The position numbers and the translations under genes are program-made. 39,721 nt of DNA, taken from positions 1 to 39,721 of the IMG/VR virus record IMGVR_UViG_3300045973_000943, one strand, 5' to 3'. The DNA is from a virus. Shown here one piece after another: positions 14,013 through 22,168 of the stretch (the first letter of the stretch is position 1; each line of letters opens with the position of its first letter). The notes below the pieces were generated by a model that did no database searches, was not told the DNA's origin, and was given only the letters and a program-made list of their open reading frames with translations.

Positions 14013-15382
14013 CACTGCGAACCGTTCTGATACTGGCGTTGATGCCCCTGCTGGCCTTTGCCGCGGCCGATACCATAACCGTTATCCAGCCCGCGCCGAC
14101 TACCGTCACGATCTCCAGCAGCACCCAGCCGACCGTGACCATCAACGCTTCTGGTCCCGATACGCTCACTCTGGTCGTGCCCGGTCCTCAGGGTCCCCCG
14201 GGATCGACCACCGTGCCGAACCTGTCCGAACTGGGTGCCGTCCCGACCTTCTCCGGAGATTCATCCAACCTCTCCGCCGTAATCAGCAACCAGGTCGGAG
14301 AGCTGTTTTTCAAATCCGAACAGTACAACGATTCCGGCCCCAACAATATCTCCTCTATTCATCTCTACAGCGGTGCGTATATCGATCTGGACGGCTACAC
14401 CCGCGTCAACGGCCAGCCGTTTCACCCGATCACGTTTTCCGGCGATTACAACAGCCTGATCAACATCCCACCTAACGGTCTGCGCGGGTACGATGGCCGT
14501 CCTGGTATCAATGGATTCGACGGCCGGCCGGGCGCTGCGTCCTTATTTTGCAACATCTCCAGCGGTACTCGCACCATCAATTACGACCAGAGCGGGTTCA
14601 ACCCGGCACCGGCCATGGCCCCATTCCGCTATGTGCTCTATGTGGGAGGCCAGGTTGTCACGGCACTCCGCCAGGTCTGGAACACCGGCGTCGGAGTCCT
14701 CTCCGGAACCGCCACCACGACATCCTTTACCCCGGCCGTATCGGCCTCCTATGTGGCCGGCAACAACTATGTCCAGGTATTTGCCACCTACAGCGCCAGC
14801 GCCCTGCTTGGGGGCAAGCGGACCTGCACGACCGGCACACCCGTCGCTGTCACCCGGACCGGTGCCACTGGTGCCCAGGGTGAACCGGGCCAGTCCGTCT
14901 CCGTCACCGAGCAGGCCGTCGTGCATGCCATGATGACCGGCCCCGCCAGTGATGATCCCTTTGTATTACAGGCCGCCACCGGTACCCGCACCAAACTGGA
15001 TATACGCGACACAACCGGGGCCACCCGCCTGTCCGTCGATTCCAACGGCCAGATGCAGGCCATCAGTGCCGTACCGAAACTAGTCACCGCCACAACCAGC
15101 GGCCCGACTTATTCCATCGATACCCGTTCCTCCACCGCGTATTTACTGACGCTTAACGGAGCCGTGACGTTTTCGGCCACGACCCCCTATCGGAGTCAGG
15201 AGTCATTTACGCTGATTTTAAAACAGGGCAGCGTTGGCAGTTACGCTTGGCCCGCCAATTTCAAATGGGGTCCGGTCTCCGCGCCCACCATGACCGCCAC
15301 AACCGGGGCGCAGGATCTGATCAGCTGTCTGACAGCGGATGGGGGGATATCGTGGCTCTGCCAATATGCACTCGGTTATTGA
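14009..15382 (+). CDS. Secreted collagen-like repeat protein with tail-fibre-type C-terminus
   Basis: A 457-residue protein. Residues 1-20 are a signal peptide (TLRTVLILALMPLLAFAAA). Three short Gly-X-Y patches (GPQGPPG, GYDGRPGINGFDGRPG, GATGAQGEPG) separate beta-rich segments. The last 90 residues (SFTLILKQ, WPANFKWG, DGGISWLCQ) resemble the end domain of many phage fibre proteins. The signal peptide is odd for a virion protein and suggests export, perhaps as a lysogen surface protein. ATG 14009 is chosen for the ATGA overlap; the frame is open to 13937. Confidence 0.75.
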   Translation: MTLRTVLILALMPLLAFAAADTITVIQPAPTTVTISSSTQPTVTINASGPDTLTLVVPGPQGPPGSTTVPNLSELGAVPTFSGDSSNLSAVISNQVGELFFKSEQYNDSGPNNISSIHLYSGAYIDLDGYTRVNGQPFHPITFSGDYNSLINIPPNGLRGYDGRPGINGFDGRPGAASLFCNISSGTRTINYDQSGFNPAPAMAPFRYVLYVGGQVVTALRQVWNTGVGVLSGTATTTSFTPAVSASYVAGNNYVQVFATYSASALLGGKRTCTTGTPVAVTRTGATGAQGEPGQSVSVTEQAVVHAMMTGPASDDPFVLQAATGTRTKLDIRDTTGATRLSVDSNGQMQAISAVPKLVTATTSGPTYSIDTRSSTAYLLTLNGAVTFSATTPYRSQESFTLILKQGSVGSYAWPANFKWGPVSAPTMTATTGAQDLISCLTADGGISWLCQYALGY

Positions 15383-15555
15383 TAATTGCCCTGATCCTGA
15401 TGCCGGCCACCGCCTCCGCCGGTTGGTTTAGCTGGTGGTTCGGCAGAGGCCAGACACAGGTAGCCAGTAATGCAGTCGCTGTTCCGGCCATGGATTTTTA
15501 CGGGCTGGCCATAGCAGGCGGTGTGCTGGTCGCCATGATGAGGAGGCGTAAATGA
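15352..15555 (+). CDS. Small double-hydrophobic membrane protein
   Basis: A 67-residue protein with GTG start and GGGGGGATATC upstream, overlapping the end of the collagen-like gene in another frame. It has an N-terminal signal-like segment (LLIIALILMPATASAG), an aromatic WFSWWFG patch, and a C-terminal span followed by RRRK. The end recalls sorting tags of exported proteins, but no clear sorting motif is present. Confidence 0.55.
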   Translation: MALPICTRLLIIALILMPATASAGWFSWWFGRGQTQVASNAVAVPAMDFYGLAIAGGVLVAMMRRRK

Positions 15556-15674
15556 CCTTCAAAGAGTACGAAGAGATGATCGCGATCATCGAAAGAAAGG
15601 GCTACACGCCGCTCTACATGGCGCGGCACATAGCAATACGGCTGATCATGGCCGGATTCATACCAGGAGAATAG
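15552..15674 (+). CDS. Small helical protein
   Basis: A 40-residue ORF coupled by ATGA to the previous gene, with GAGGCGTAA upstream. MTFKEYEEMIAIIERKGYTP and a second helix are amphipathic. No function is recognised. Confidence 0.5.
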   Translation: MTFKEYEEMIAIIERKGYTPLYMARHIAIRLIMAGFIPGE

Positions 15675-15676
15675 CG

Positions 15677-15919
15677 ATGGGCATACCAAATACCGGATAT
15701 CTGATGATGAGTCCCCTGGGGCTGTATGTGCTGTTCGGCCTGTTTGCCAGGGTTGCAGTACCAAAAAATACTGAACTGGCCGCCGACCTGGAGCGGACCT
15801 ACAACAATGGATTGGAGGGCAATCATGGTACCACCGAGCGGAATGCTGATAGCGGCAGGTCTGGCGGTAATTGCAGTGGGGATCGGGCTGCGGGCCTGGA
15901 CGGGGCGAAAGCCCAATGA
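15677..15919 (+). CDS. Small membrane protein with overlapping 3' gene
   Basis: An 80-residue ORF with CAGGAGAATAGCG before its ATG. Residues 8-30 are hydrophobic (YLMMSPLGLYVLFGLFARVA). The last 33 residues are Gly/Asn/Asp-rich and look like an out-of-frame reading of the next gene, which starts inside it at 15825. Either the two genes truly overlap or this ORF has lost its original stop. Confidence 0.5.
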   Translation: MGIPNTGYLMMSPLGLYVLFGLFARVAVPKNTELAADLERTYNNGLEGNHGTTERNADSGRSGGNCSGDRAAGLDGAKAQ

Positions 15920-15980
15920 TCCTGTCCGGCGATATCCAGATCAACGACCTGACCCGGACAGTCCTCGTACAGGATATTGA
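15825..15980 (+). CDS. Small single-span membrane protein
   Basis: A 51-residue protein with TTGGAGGGCAATC before its ATG. Residues 6-24 (GMLIAAGLAVIAVGIGLRAW) span the membrane, followed by a proline/arginine-rich tail. It overlaps the genes on both sides in other frames. Confidence 0.5.
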   Translation: MVPPSGMLIAAGLAVIAVGIGLRAWTGRKPNDPVRRYPDQRPDPDSPRTGY

Positions 15981-16209
15981 GGTCCACCTGACCGCGACGG
16001 AATACCGGCTGCTGTTCTATCTGGCCGTCCAACCCGGCTATGTATTCAGCCAGGATCATCTGCTCGATCAGGTCTGGGGCTACGACAGCGAGGTGCAATC
16101 CCGCACCGTAGTCACCAACATCAAGCGGTTGCGTAAAAAACTGGGATCGTCCGGCCAGCGCATCAAAAACATCCGTTCATTCGGCTACAAACTCCAGGAG
16201 GCAGCATGA
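15916..16209 (+). CDS. Lone OmpR/PhoB-type winged-helix protein
   Basis: A 97-residue protein that is only the C-terminal effector domain of a response regulator: LTATEYRLLFYLAVQPGYVF, SQDHLLDQVWGYDSEVQSRT and VVTNIKRLRKKLG, then the RSFGYKL wing. There is no receiver domain, so it would bind DNA without phosphorylation control. It sits among exported proteins in the late block. It may regulate late phage genes or host genes. ATG 15916 is chosen; the frame extends upstream to 15871 without a better start. Confidence 0.8.
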   Translation: MILSGDIQINDLTRTVLVQDIEVHLTATEYRLLFYLAVQPGYVFSQDHLLDQVWGYDSEVQSRTVVTNIKRLRKKLGSSGQRIKNIRSFGYKLQEAA

Positions 16210-16616
16210 ACCTGATAACCGCATTGTTTCTGTTGGCGGTCGGTGCCACCGTCTCCCTGAACTGGCAGGCCGGCCAGGACCCCAGCATCATCGGATATAC
16301 GATCCACTATGGCCAGTACAGCAGCGTAAAACCATTCCCGACGATGGTCGACGTGGGCAATGTGACCGGGGTGACATTCACCCACATCAGCACCAACAAG
16401 CAGTACTGTTTCGCCACGACCCAGTACCGTTACAGTTCGGGCACCCGCATGGATTCCGGCTACAGCAATATCCAGTGCGGCACAATTCAGCCCCACGACA
16501 GCCGTTACGGAATGCCTAATTACCGCGTGTCCGGAACCCCGGTCTATCCACCGGACGGTACGCCCTTGACTCAATTGCCCGATTGTACTCAATGCCATTC
16601 AGGAGCCACACCATGA
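16206..16616 (+). CDS. Exported Fn3-like protein with CxxCH
   Basis: A 136-residue protein. Residues 1-15 are a short signal-like segment. Residues 17-95 read as a fibronectin type III-like beta sandwich (LNWQAGQDPSIIGYTIHYG ... VTGVTFTHI ... YCFATTQY). Near the C-terminus PDCTQCHSG contains a CxxCH, the haem-attachment motif of c-type cytochromes. Whether haem is attached is unknown and no clear axial methionine follows. An ATGA overlap joins it to the winged-helix gene. Confidence 0.6.
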   Translation: MNLITALFLLAVGATVSLNWQAGQDPSIIGYTIHYGQYSSVKPFPTMVDVGNVTGVTFTHISTNKQYCFATTQYRYSSGTRMDSGYSNIQCGTIQPHDSRYGMPNYRVSGTPVYPPDGTPLTQLPDCTQCHSGATP

Positions 16617-17191
16617 ATTACATCATCAATCAGCTGTCCAAAATTACACCCACGTTTATTGAGGTTGACGGACCCCACGGCCTGGTTAATCGCCTCAATC
16701 CCGGTCCGGAGCGACAGACTCCCCCAGGCGGTATCCGCTGCGTATATTCCGATCTGACCGGGTTGTACGGCGATGATCCTGCCAAACGGATTGAGCTCTG
16801 GGAAGCCTCATCGGGCAGCGACAGTGATGTGGATATCTTTGCCGCCTGTGCCGGTTTACGCGACTGGCAGGCCGGCCTGATCCGGGCGGGAGGCAACACC
16901 CGGCTGCTGGCCATAGCCAATCCCTACCAGCCCGCCGAGCGTGAAACATGGGCCGTACAGATGACCGAAGCCGAAGCCTGGCTGGCCGATAACAACAATA
17001 CAACTCCCATGATCGACGCTATCTGTGCCGGCCGTGGTATCGACAAGCCCACGCTGGTCGGCTACATCATGGCCAACACTAACCTGTTCCGGCAGGCCAG
17101 TGGCGGCATACTCGGCATACAGCAGGCTTTGCTGATGGAGATCTACACTGCCCCGACCGTGGATGCCCTGCTGGCAGTGGAGTGGCCATGA
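16613..17191 (+). CDS. Hypothetical protein with tail-assembly-like C-terminus
   Basis: A 192-residue protein. ATG 16613 follows CAGGAGCCACACC. Residues 100-190 (ERETWAVQMTEAEAWLADNN, DAICAGRGI, LVGYIMANTNLFRQASG) resemble the helical DUF4376-type domain in proteins near phage fibres. The N-terminal half is beta-rich. The precise role is uncertain, and a fibre-associated or assembly function is inferred. Confidence 0.6.
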   Translation: MNYIINQLSKITPTFIEVDGPHGLVNRLNPGPERQTPPGGIRCVYSDLTGLYGDDPAKRIELWEASSGSDSDVDIFAACAGLRDWQAGLIRAGGNTRLLAIANPYQPAERETWAVQMTEAEAWLADNNNTTPMIDAICAGRGIDKPTLVGYIMANTNLFRQASGGILGIQQALLMEIYTAPTVDALLAVEWP

Positions 17192-17421
17192 ATCTGGGTT
17201 TCCTCAATCGTGGCCGGCAGCGCGGCTATTTTCTCAATATCCTCCTGGGCATCGATCAGAGCCTGGGGACCCTGATCGGCATCGACGCCGATGAATCCAT
17301 TAGCTCCTATGTAGGTCGTACCATGTCCGGATCACGTACCGAGCGGGCTATTGACTGGGTATTTGAGCGATTGTTCGGAGAGCGGAATCACTGCCTGGCC
17401 AATATCGAGTGGAAACGCTGA
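17188..17421 (+). CDS. Small conserved-looking phage protein
   Basis: A 77-residue protein starting at ATG 17188 with a 4-base overlap. The C-terminal half ERAIDWVFERLFGERNHC is amphipathic and ends in His-Cys. Proteins with this ending are frequent in phage lysis regions, but I know no function for them. Confidence 0.55.
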   Translation: MNLGFLNRGRQRGYFLNILLGIDQSLGTLIGIDADESISSYVGRTMSGSRTERAIDWVFERLFGERNHCLANIEWKR

Positions 17422-17642
17422 TGGATGAGATGGATCGGGCCCAGGGGCATAACGAGGATTTTCAGAGTTTCGCCCTGCATCACCAGCAGAAGAATCGCGA
17501 GCCGGGTAACTACACCGGCGAGCTGTGCCTCGACTGCGAAGAGATCATCCCCGTAAAACGCCGCCAGGCCGTGCCGGGCTGCCGCCGATGTATCAGTTGT
17601 CAAGAAGAGTTTGAAATTCACCTGCATTGGAGGTCTATGTAA
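17421..17642 (+). CDS. DksA/TraR-type zinc-finger protein
   Basis: A 73-residue protein with C36-x2-C39-x17-C57-x2-C60 (CLDCEEIIP ... CRRCISC), the C4 zinc finger of TraR/DksA. An acidic N-terminal helix begins MDEMDRAQ. TraR-like proteins bind the RNA polymerase secondary channel and mimic DksA plus ppGpp, so this may redirect host transcription late in infection. TGATG coupling joins it to the upstream gene. Confidence 0.85.
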   Translation: MDEMDRAQGHNEDFQSFALHHQQKNREPGNYTGELCLDCEEIIPVKRRQAVPGCRRCISCQEEFEIHLHWRSM

Positions 17643-18124
17643 TGGAAGCCCTGTCACCCTCAATCATCCAGATTATTATCAACACGCTCGGCCTGCCGGG
17701 CCTGGTCTTCGTAATCTGGCACTTCGATAACAAACGCCTGGATAAACAGCAGGGTCTCTACCGTGAACAACAGCAGCAGTACCGCGATCTGTACGAAAAA
17801 GAGCAGGCCAAAACCCGCGAACTGTACGAGAAGGAACAGCAAAAGTTACGCGAATCCTATGACCGTGAGCATCGCTGCGACCGCGACATGTTCAGCAAGA
17901 TCCTCACTCAGTACAAAGAAGACGTCAACGCCATCGCCGGGCTCTACAAAAGCAATGTCCACCTGGTATCCGATTACGACAAGGGTATGGCCCGGCTGGA
18001 GCGCATGGCCGAGGACATGATGTCCATCGTCTCGCTCAACGCCCAGACCAATGCCCAGCTGGCCGACGCCATCAAGAACAATACTTTTTGCCCGCAGGTC
18101 AGGAAGGAGCTGGGAAAATCATGA
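17642..18124 (+). CDS. Membrane-anchored coiled-coil protein (spanin-like)
   Basis: A 160-residue protein with one N-terminal membrane span (residues 8-27, IIINTLGLPGLVFVIWHF) and a long charged coiled coil with YEKEQ repeats (residues 30-80). This topology is that of an inner-membrane spanin (Rz), but similar proteins of unknown role are common in Mu-like phages. ATG 17642 is chosen for TTGGAGG; the frame is open to a TTG at 17627. Confidence 0.65.
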   Translation: MEALSPSIIQIIINTLGLPGLVFVIWHFDNKRLDKQQGLYREQQQQYRDLYEKEQAKTRELYEKEQQKLRESYDREHRCDRDMFSKILTQYKEDVNAIAGLYKSNVHLVSDYDKGMARLERMAEDMMSIVSLNAQTNAQLADAIKNNTFCPQVRKELGKS

Positions 18125-18366
18125 ACATGGAACGCGCCGCGATGAAGGGGAGACTGGCCGAGGCCGAGGCTGAACAGGCCCGCCTGCAAATGAGGATCGA
18201 ATCCGCTGCGCGTGTCATACGGCAGGGGCTCAATACCACCCTTTACACGGTGGAGGCCTTGGAGATCCCGCAGCTGGATGAACAGTGGGACGTGTTGAAA
18301 AGCGCCTGGGCGGAATATCTGCGTCTGGAGGGTGAGTGCTCCCGGCTGAAAAAGGAATTAAGCTGA
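18121..18366 (+). CDS. Small coiled-coil protein
   Basis: An 81-residue charged helical protein (GRLAEAEAEQARLQMRIESA ... LRLEGECSRLKKEL). ATG 18121 overlaps the previous stop. Similar small coiled-coil genes precede the small terminase in Mu-like phages. The function is unknown. Confidence 0.65.
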   Translation: MNMERAAMKGRLAEAEAEQARLQMRIESAARVIRQGLNTTLYTVEALEIPQLDEQWDVLKSAWAEYLRLEGECSRLKKELS

Positions 18367-18512
18367 TGACCGGTCAGGACTACGCCCAGCGATGTATGGA
18401 CGCAGTAAAAGTAATGCGGGAAGCATCTGCAGAAGATTCTGCTTTGGCCGAATTTTTAAATCTGTTTGGTCTGCTGCAGGAACCTTGTCTGGAGGAATTC
18501 ACCAATGGCTGA
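18366..18512 (+). CDS. Small hypothetical protein before terminase
   Basis: A 48-residue acidic ORF (MTGQDYAQRCMDAVKVMREA onward) that shares one base with the upstream stop and overlaps the next gene by 8 bases. The ribosome site of the terminase gene (GGAGG) lies inside it. No family is recognised. Confidence 0.5.
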   Translation: MTGQDYAQRCMDAVKVMREASAEDSALAEFLNLFGLLQEPCLEEFTNG

Positions 18513-18996
18513 GAAGGGAGCACGCAAGCAACTGGAGCCGGTGGCCCGTCAGATGTTTATCGAGGGACAATCTCTCTCGGCGATTTCCGAGGCATTGGAA
18601 GTCTCCCGCAATACCCTGACCGACTGGAAGGCCCGGACCAAGCGTTCCGGAGATGACCTGGATGAATGGGACAAGGCCCGCGAGCGCAAGAACAGCTTCG
18701 GGTTGCGTATGGAGTCGCTCCTGGAGCGCGAACTGACCTATGCCGAAGAACGCCAGGCCGGAGCCATCGAAGGGGTCACCCTTGACAATCTTTCCAAACT
18801 GGGCGCCCTGGTGGTCAAGTTCAAACAGGTGGAAGCCACCGGCGCCGGTTTTGACCGTGCCAAAGTCTTTCTGGAAAACCTGCAATTTATTGCCGGCTGG
18901 ATGAAGGAAAACGAACCGCAAGGGCTGAAGGTGCTGGCCGAGTCTTTTGATGATTTGACATCCGCATTCAAGGAGTCGCTCGATGGCGTTGCGTAA
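18505..18996 (+). CDS. Terminase small subunit-like protein (DUF1804 type)
   Basis: A 163-residue protein. Residues 8-45 are a helix-turn-helix (ARQMFIEGQSLSAISEALEV, SRNTLTDWKAR) for packaging-site recognition. The C-terminal half is helical. The type and the position directly before the large terminase match the DUF1804/Mu gp27-like small subunits. ATG 18505 is preceded by GGAGGAATTCACC. Confidence 0.8.
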   Translation: MAEKGARKQLEPVARQMFIEGQSLSAISEALEVSRNTLTDWKARTKRSGDDLDEWDKARERKNSFGLRMESLLERELTYAEERQAGAIEGVTLDNLSKLGALVVKFKQVEATGAGFDRAKVFLENLQFIAGWMKENEPQGLKVLAESFDDLTSAFKESLDGVA

Positions 18997-20575
18997 GCGT
19001 CCCAATCTTACCGAAGGGCAGTTTGATCGTCAGGTTGCGGAGCTTCGCGCCTGGATCAAGGACAGCGTCTCGCCCTTCGAGAACGATACGCCTGCCATCC
19101 AGAAGGCCCGTAAGGAGCGTGCCAGTACGGACAAGCTCTATTTCATGGAGACCTACCTACCGCACTACTTCACCTGTCCCTTCGGTGAATTTCATGGGGA
19201 GTGGAGCGACTTCGCCAGGCTAAAAGACCAGTTCGGACTGATCGGCGCACCCCGTGAACATGCCAAAACGACCTTCTTTACCTTCGGGGATCCGCTGCAC
19301 GTCATCTGCTATGACCTGATCCATTTCGGCATAATCATCTCCGATACGCACGAGCAGGCCAGCGGCTTTACCGTGGCCATCAAGCTGGAGCTGGAAGAAA
19401 ATCCGCGCCTCAAGCATGACTTCGGCAGCTTCAAAACCCGCAACTGGAGTGATGACGACTTCAAGACCAAAAACGGCATCTGGATGCTGGCCCGCGGCCG
19501 CAAGGATAAAGTCCGAGGTCTGAAAAACGGACCGCACCGTCCCGACTACGTCCGTATTGATGACTTCGAGAATGACGACAATGTGGAGAATCCAAAGCTG
19601 GTACTGCGCGGCATCAAGTGGATACGCGGTACCGTGATCGGCTCCCTGGGGCAGGGTTACAACGCCCTGATGGTCGGCAACCTCTTTCATCCCAAGTCGG
19701 CCATCTCCACCCTGATCGCCGACCTGGATGACAACGGCCAGCTGCGTTATGCCTCCAAGGTCTACCAGGCCATCCTCGACGAAGGCTCGGTTACCGAGCG
19801 CCCCTTATGGCCACAGAACTGGTCCCTGGAGCGCCTTGATAAAAAACGCCATGACATGGGCACCTTCGACTTTAACCGCGAGATGCAGAACATTGTGGCG
19901 GTCGAGGGGTCACCCTTTCCGGAGAACCAGGCCAAGCATTACGAGCGCATCGAGGTGATCAACCGCAAGCTGATCGTCGCCACTTCACTCGATCCATCGG
20001 CCAAGGCCGGAGAAGGTAACGATTACCGCGCCTGTACCACCTGGGGACTTGATCCTGAAGAGATGACTTTCTTCTGCCTGCACGCCTGGCTGAAGAAACT
20101 GAGCATCGGCGAGATGTTCGCCGCCGCCTATGCCCAGGTTGATCAGTACGGCAGTGCCAAAGCATTCGTGGAAGAAAACATGCTCAAGGATTTCCTGCAT
20201 GAGGCCATTGCCACTTATGCCCGTCAGGTTGGCAAGTTCCTCCCCTGGCAGCCGATCCAGCACAATACCAACAAGATCGGCCGGATTATCGGTACCTGCG
20301 CTTACCTCTGGGAATTCGGCCATATGCAATTCGAGCGCAACCACAGCGACCAGAATCTGTTGGAGAGCCAGTTTGTCTACCTGCTGACACCATCGGTCAA
20401 TGATGACGGTCCGGATGCTTCGGAGATGTGTATCAGCGGGCTGCAGGGCGGCATGGTCACCGCGGCCGTAGCGCCACCACAGGATAGCGCACCCGATAAC
20501 TACCACGCAGAACGCAGGGGCCCCATGAGCAGGTTGAGCCGTCGCAGCATACATTCCGGGAGGCGTAGAGCATGA
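18983..20575 (+). CDS. Terminase large subunit
   Basis: A 530-residue packaging motor. The Walker A-like GAPREHAKTT is near residues 87-96, and Walker B-like YVRIDDFEND is near 188-197. The nuclease domain begins with SLDPSAKAGEGNDY near 334 and includes the acidic VEENMLKDFL. A Mu-type phage packages by headful from integrated copies, starting near the left end. It overlaps the small subunit by 14 bases and the portal by 4. Confidence 0.9.
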   Translation: MALRKRPNLTEGQFDRQVAELRAWIKDSVSPFENDTPAIQKARKERASTDKLYFMETYLPHYFTCPFGEFHGEWSDFARLKDQFGLIGAPREHAKTTFFTFGDPLHVICYDLIHFGIIISDTHEQASGFTVAIKLELEENPRLKHDFGSFKTRNWSDDDFKTKNGIWMLARGRKDKVRGLKNGPHRPDYVRIDDFENDDNVENPKLVLRGIKWIRGTVIGSLGQGYNALMVGNLFHPKSAISTLIADLDDNGQLRYASKVYQAILDEGSVTERPLWPQNWSLERLDKKRHDMGTFDFNREMQNIVAVEGSPFPENQAKHYERIEVINRKLIVATSLDPSAKAGEGNDYRACTTWGLDPEEMTFFCLHAWLKKLSIGEMFAAAYAQVDQYGSAKAFVEENMLKDFLHEAIATYARQVGKFLPWQPIQHNTNKIGRIIGTCAYLWEFGHMQFERNHSDQNLLESQFVYLLTPSVNDDGPDASEMCISGLQGGMVTAAVAPPQDSAPDNYHAERRGPMSRLSRRSIHSGRRRA

Positions 20576-22041
20576 ACATCATCAATCGCCTATTAGGCAT
20601 AGACAAAAAAGTTGAAGAGCAGCTCTCCGCCGCCGTAGACCAGCGCCTCAAAGCCGTCCTTCCTGCCGCCGTGGCCGAGCGTCTCTCTGCCGCTTCCATC
20701 TCCCTGGATAACGAAGCCGGCTGGCGACTGCTCAATGGTCAGAGCACTCGCGAGTTACTGATCGCCCCCTATGAACAACAGATCATCATGGCCTACTGGC
20801 TCTACAAGACCAACCCGCTGGCTGGTTTCCTGGTCGATACCCCGGCGGCCTTCATCGCCGCCGATGCCATGCCCTACAGCTGCAATGATGAACGCATCGA
20901 GGAGCTGATGCAGGCCTTCTGGGATCGCAACCGTCTGGAACTGCGCTGGGGCAACTATATGAAGGAACAATCCATCTTCGGCAATCTAGTCCTGACCGCC
21001 CACGTGGCCGAGCAGACCGGCCGGGTCAAGCTGGGTTATCTGGATCCTGGTCTGATCTCCACCACTATCTGTGACCCGGAGGATGTCCAGACCAAGATCG
21101 GCGTCAAGATCAAGGCCACCGAAATCCGTGGCGAGCGCATCCTGAAGGTCATCCTGGACAAGGATACCGAGGAGGATCTTTCCCTACCCGCCCAGGCGCT
21201 CCGCGAGCAGATGACTGATGGTCAGTGCTTCCTGCTGCAGGTCAACTGTATGAGTTCCGAGCTGCTCGGCACCTCCGACCTGTTCAATGTTGGCGATCAC
21301 CTGGACTCCTACGAGCAGACCATGATCGATGCCGGCGAAAAGCACTCCCAGTTCAATGCCTTCTATTACGACATCACCGTCGAGGGCGCCGACGCCAAGC
21401 AGCTGGAGCAGGAACGCCAGCTCTACACGCCGCCCCGTACCGGTGGCGCCTTTATCCATAACGAGAAGGTCAAGTGCGATGCGGTCGCTCCGGATCTAAA
21501 GGCACTGGATGCAGAAACGGCCACTCGCTTCCAGCGTCGTCATATCCTGGGAGCCAAGAACATCCCCAACCACTGGTATGCCGACCCGGACGGCAGCAAC
21601 CGCGCCACCGCCGACGCCATGGATCGCCCGACTCTGATGAACTTTACCCGCCGCCAGAATGAAGCCAAGGCCGTGCTGAAGACCATTGCCGACTTCGTCA
21701 TCACCTCGGCCCTGGAGGCCCGCTACCTGAATGTGCCCGAGGAGGAGGCTTACAAATACGCCATTTCAACCCCGCCCCTGACCGACAAGGACGTGGCCAA
21801 ACTCTCCACCATGCTGCGGGATGTTTCCACCTCGCTGGTAGTAGCCCAGACCCAGGGGTGGATTGACGACAAAAAGGCCGGCCAGATGTTTGCCTTCTGC
21901 CTGGCCATGCTGGGCTTCGAATACGACCCGGAGGAAAACAGCGAAATTCCTTCTGAAGGTAAGGATTATAAAAACGCCAAATTTGCCCCAGGAGAGGCGA
22001 CCGATACCCCAGCCGCTCCAAGGACCGGAGCCGACGCATAA
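20572..22041 (+). CDS. Portal protein
   Basis: A 489-residue protein between terminase and MuF-like genes, the usual place of the portal. Features typical of portals are the early YWLYKTNPLAGFLVDTPAAF, the central beta-rich wing, GTSDLFNVGDHLDSYEQTM, and the long helix around TRRQNEAKAVLKTIADFVIT. An acidic, proline-rich tail ends it. It would form the dodecameric ring for DNA entry. Family assignment rests mainly on length, order and these segments. Confidence 0.85.
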   Translation: MNIINRLLGIDKKVEEQLSAAVDQRLKAVLPAAVAERLSAASISLDNEAGWRLLNGQSTRELLIAPYEQQIIMAYWLYKTNPLAGFLVDTPAAFIAADAMPYSCNDERIEELMQAFWDRNRLELRWGNYMKEQSIFGNLVLTAHVAEQTGRVKLGYLDPGLISTTICDPEDVQTKIGVKIKATEIRGERILKVILDKDTEEDLSLPAQALREQMTDGQCFLLQVNCMSSELLGTSDLFNVGDHLDSYEQTMIDAGEKHSQFNAFYYDITVEGADAKQLEQERQLYTPPRTGGAFIHNEKVKCDAVAPDLKALDAETATRFQRRHILGAKNIPNHWYADPDGSNRATADAMDRPTLMNFTRRQNEAKAVLKTIADFVITSALEARYLNVPEEEAYKYAISTPPLTDKDVAKLSTMLRDVSTSLVVAQTQGWIDDKKAGQMFAFCLAMLGFEYDPEENSEIPSEGKDYKNAKFAPGEATDTPAAPRTGADA

Positions 22042-22168
22042 AAATGGCTGTAACAGGTGTTATAAACCGATTCAGGCGCTACCTGCTTGCGAGGTTTAAC
22101 CCCGTTGTCTGGATTCTTTAGATTTTATTCGTGCCCTTCGTGTCTTCGTGGTGAGGAAAGGTTTTGAA
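22042..22168. other. Intergenic stretch with CTTCGTG micro-repeat
   Basis: 127 bases without a convincing gene. A 25-codon ORF (22044-22121) is possible but has no good ribosome site. GTGCCCTTCGTGTCTTCGTG at 22130-22149 repeats TTCGTG, a type of low-complexity sequence frequent between bacterial genes. I see no terminator here. Confidence 0.4.

Noticed and set aside
14543-14926. Long reverse-strand ORFs opposite the collagen-like, transposase, MuB-like and terminase genes
   Set aside because: They mirror GC-rich rightward genes with clear family motifs, lack ribosome sites and show low-complexity translations.
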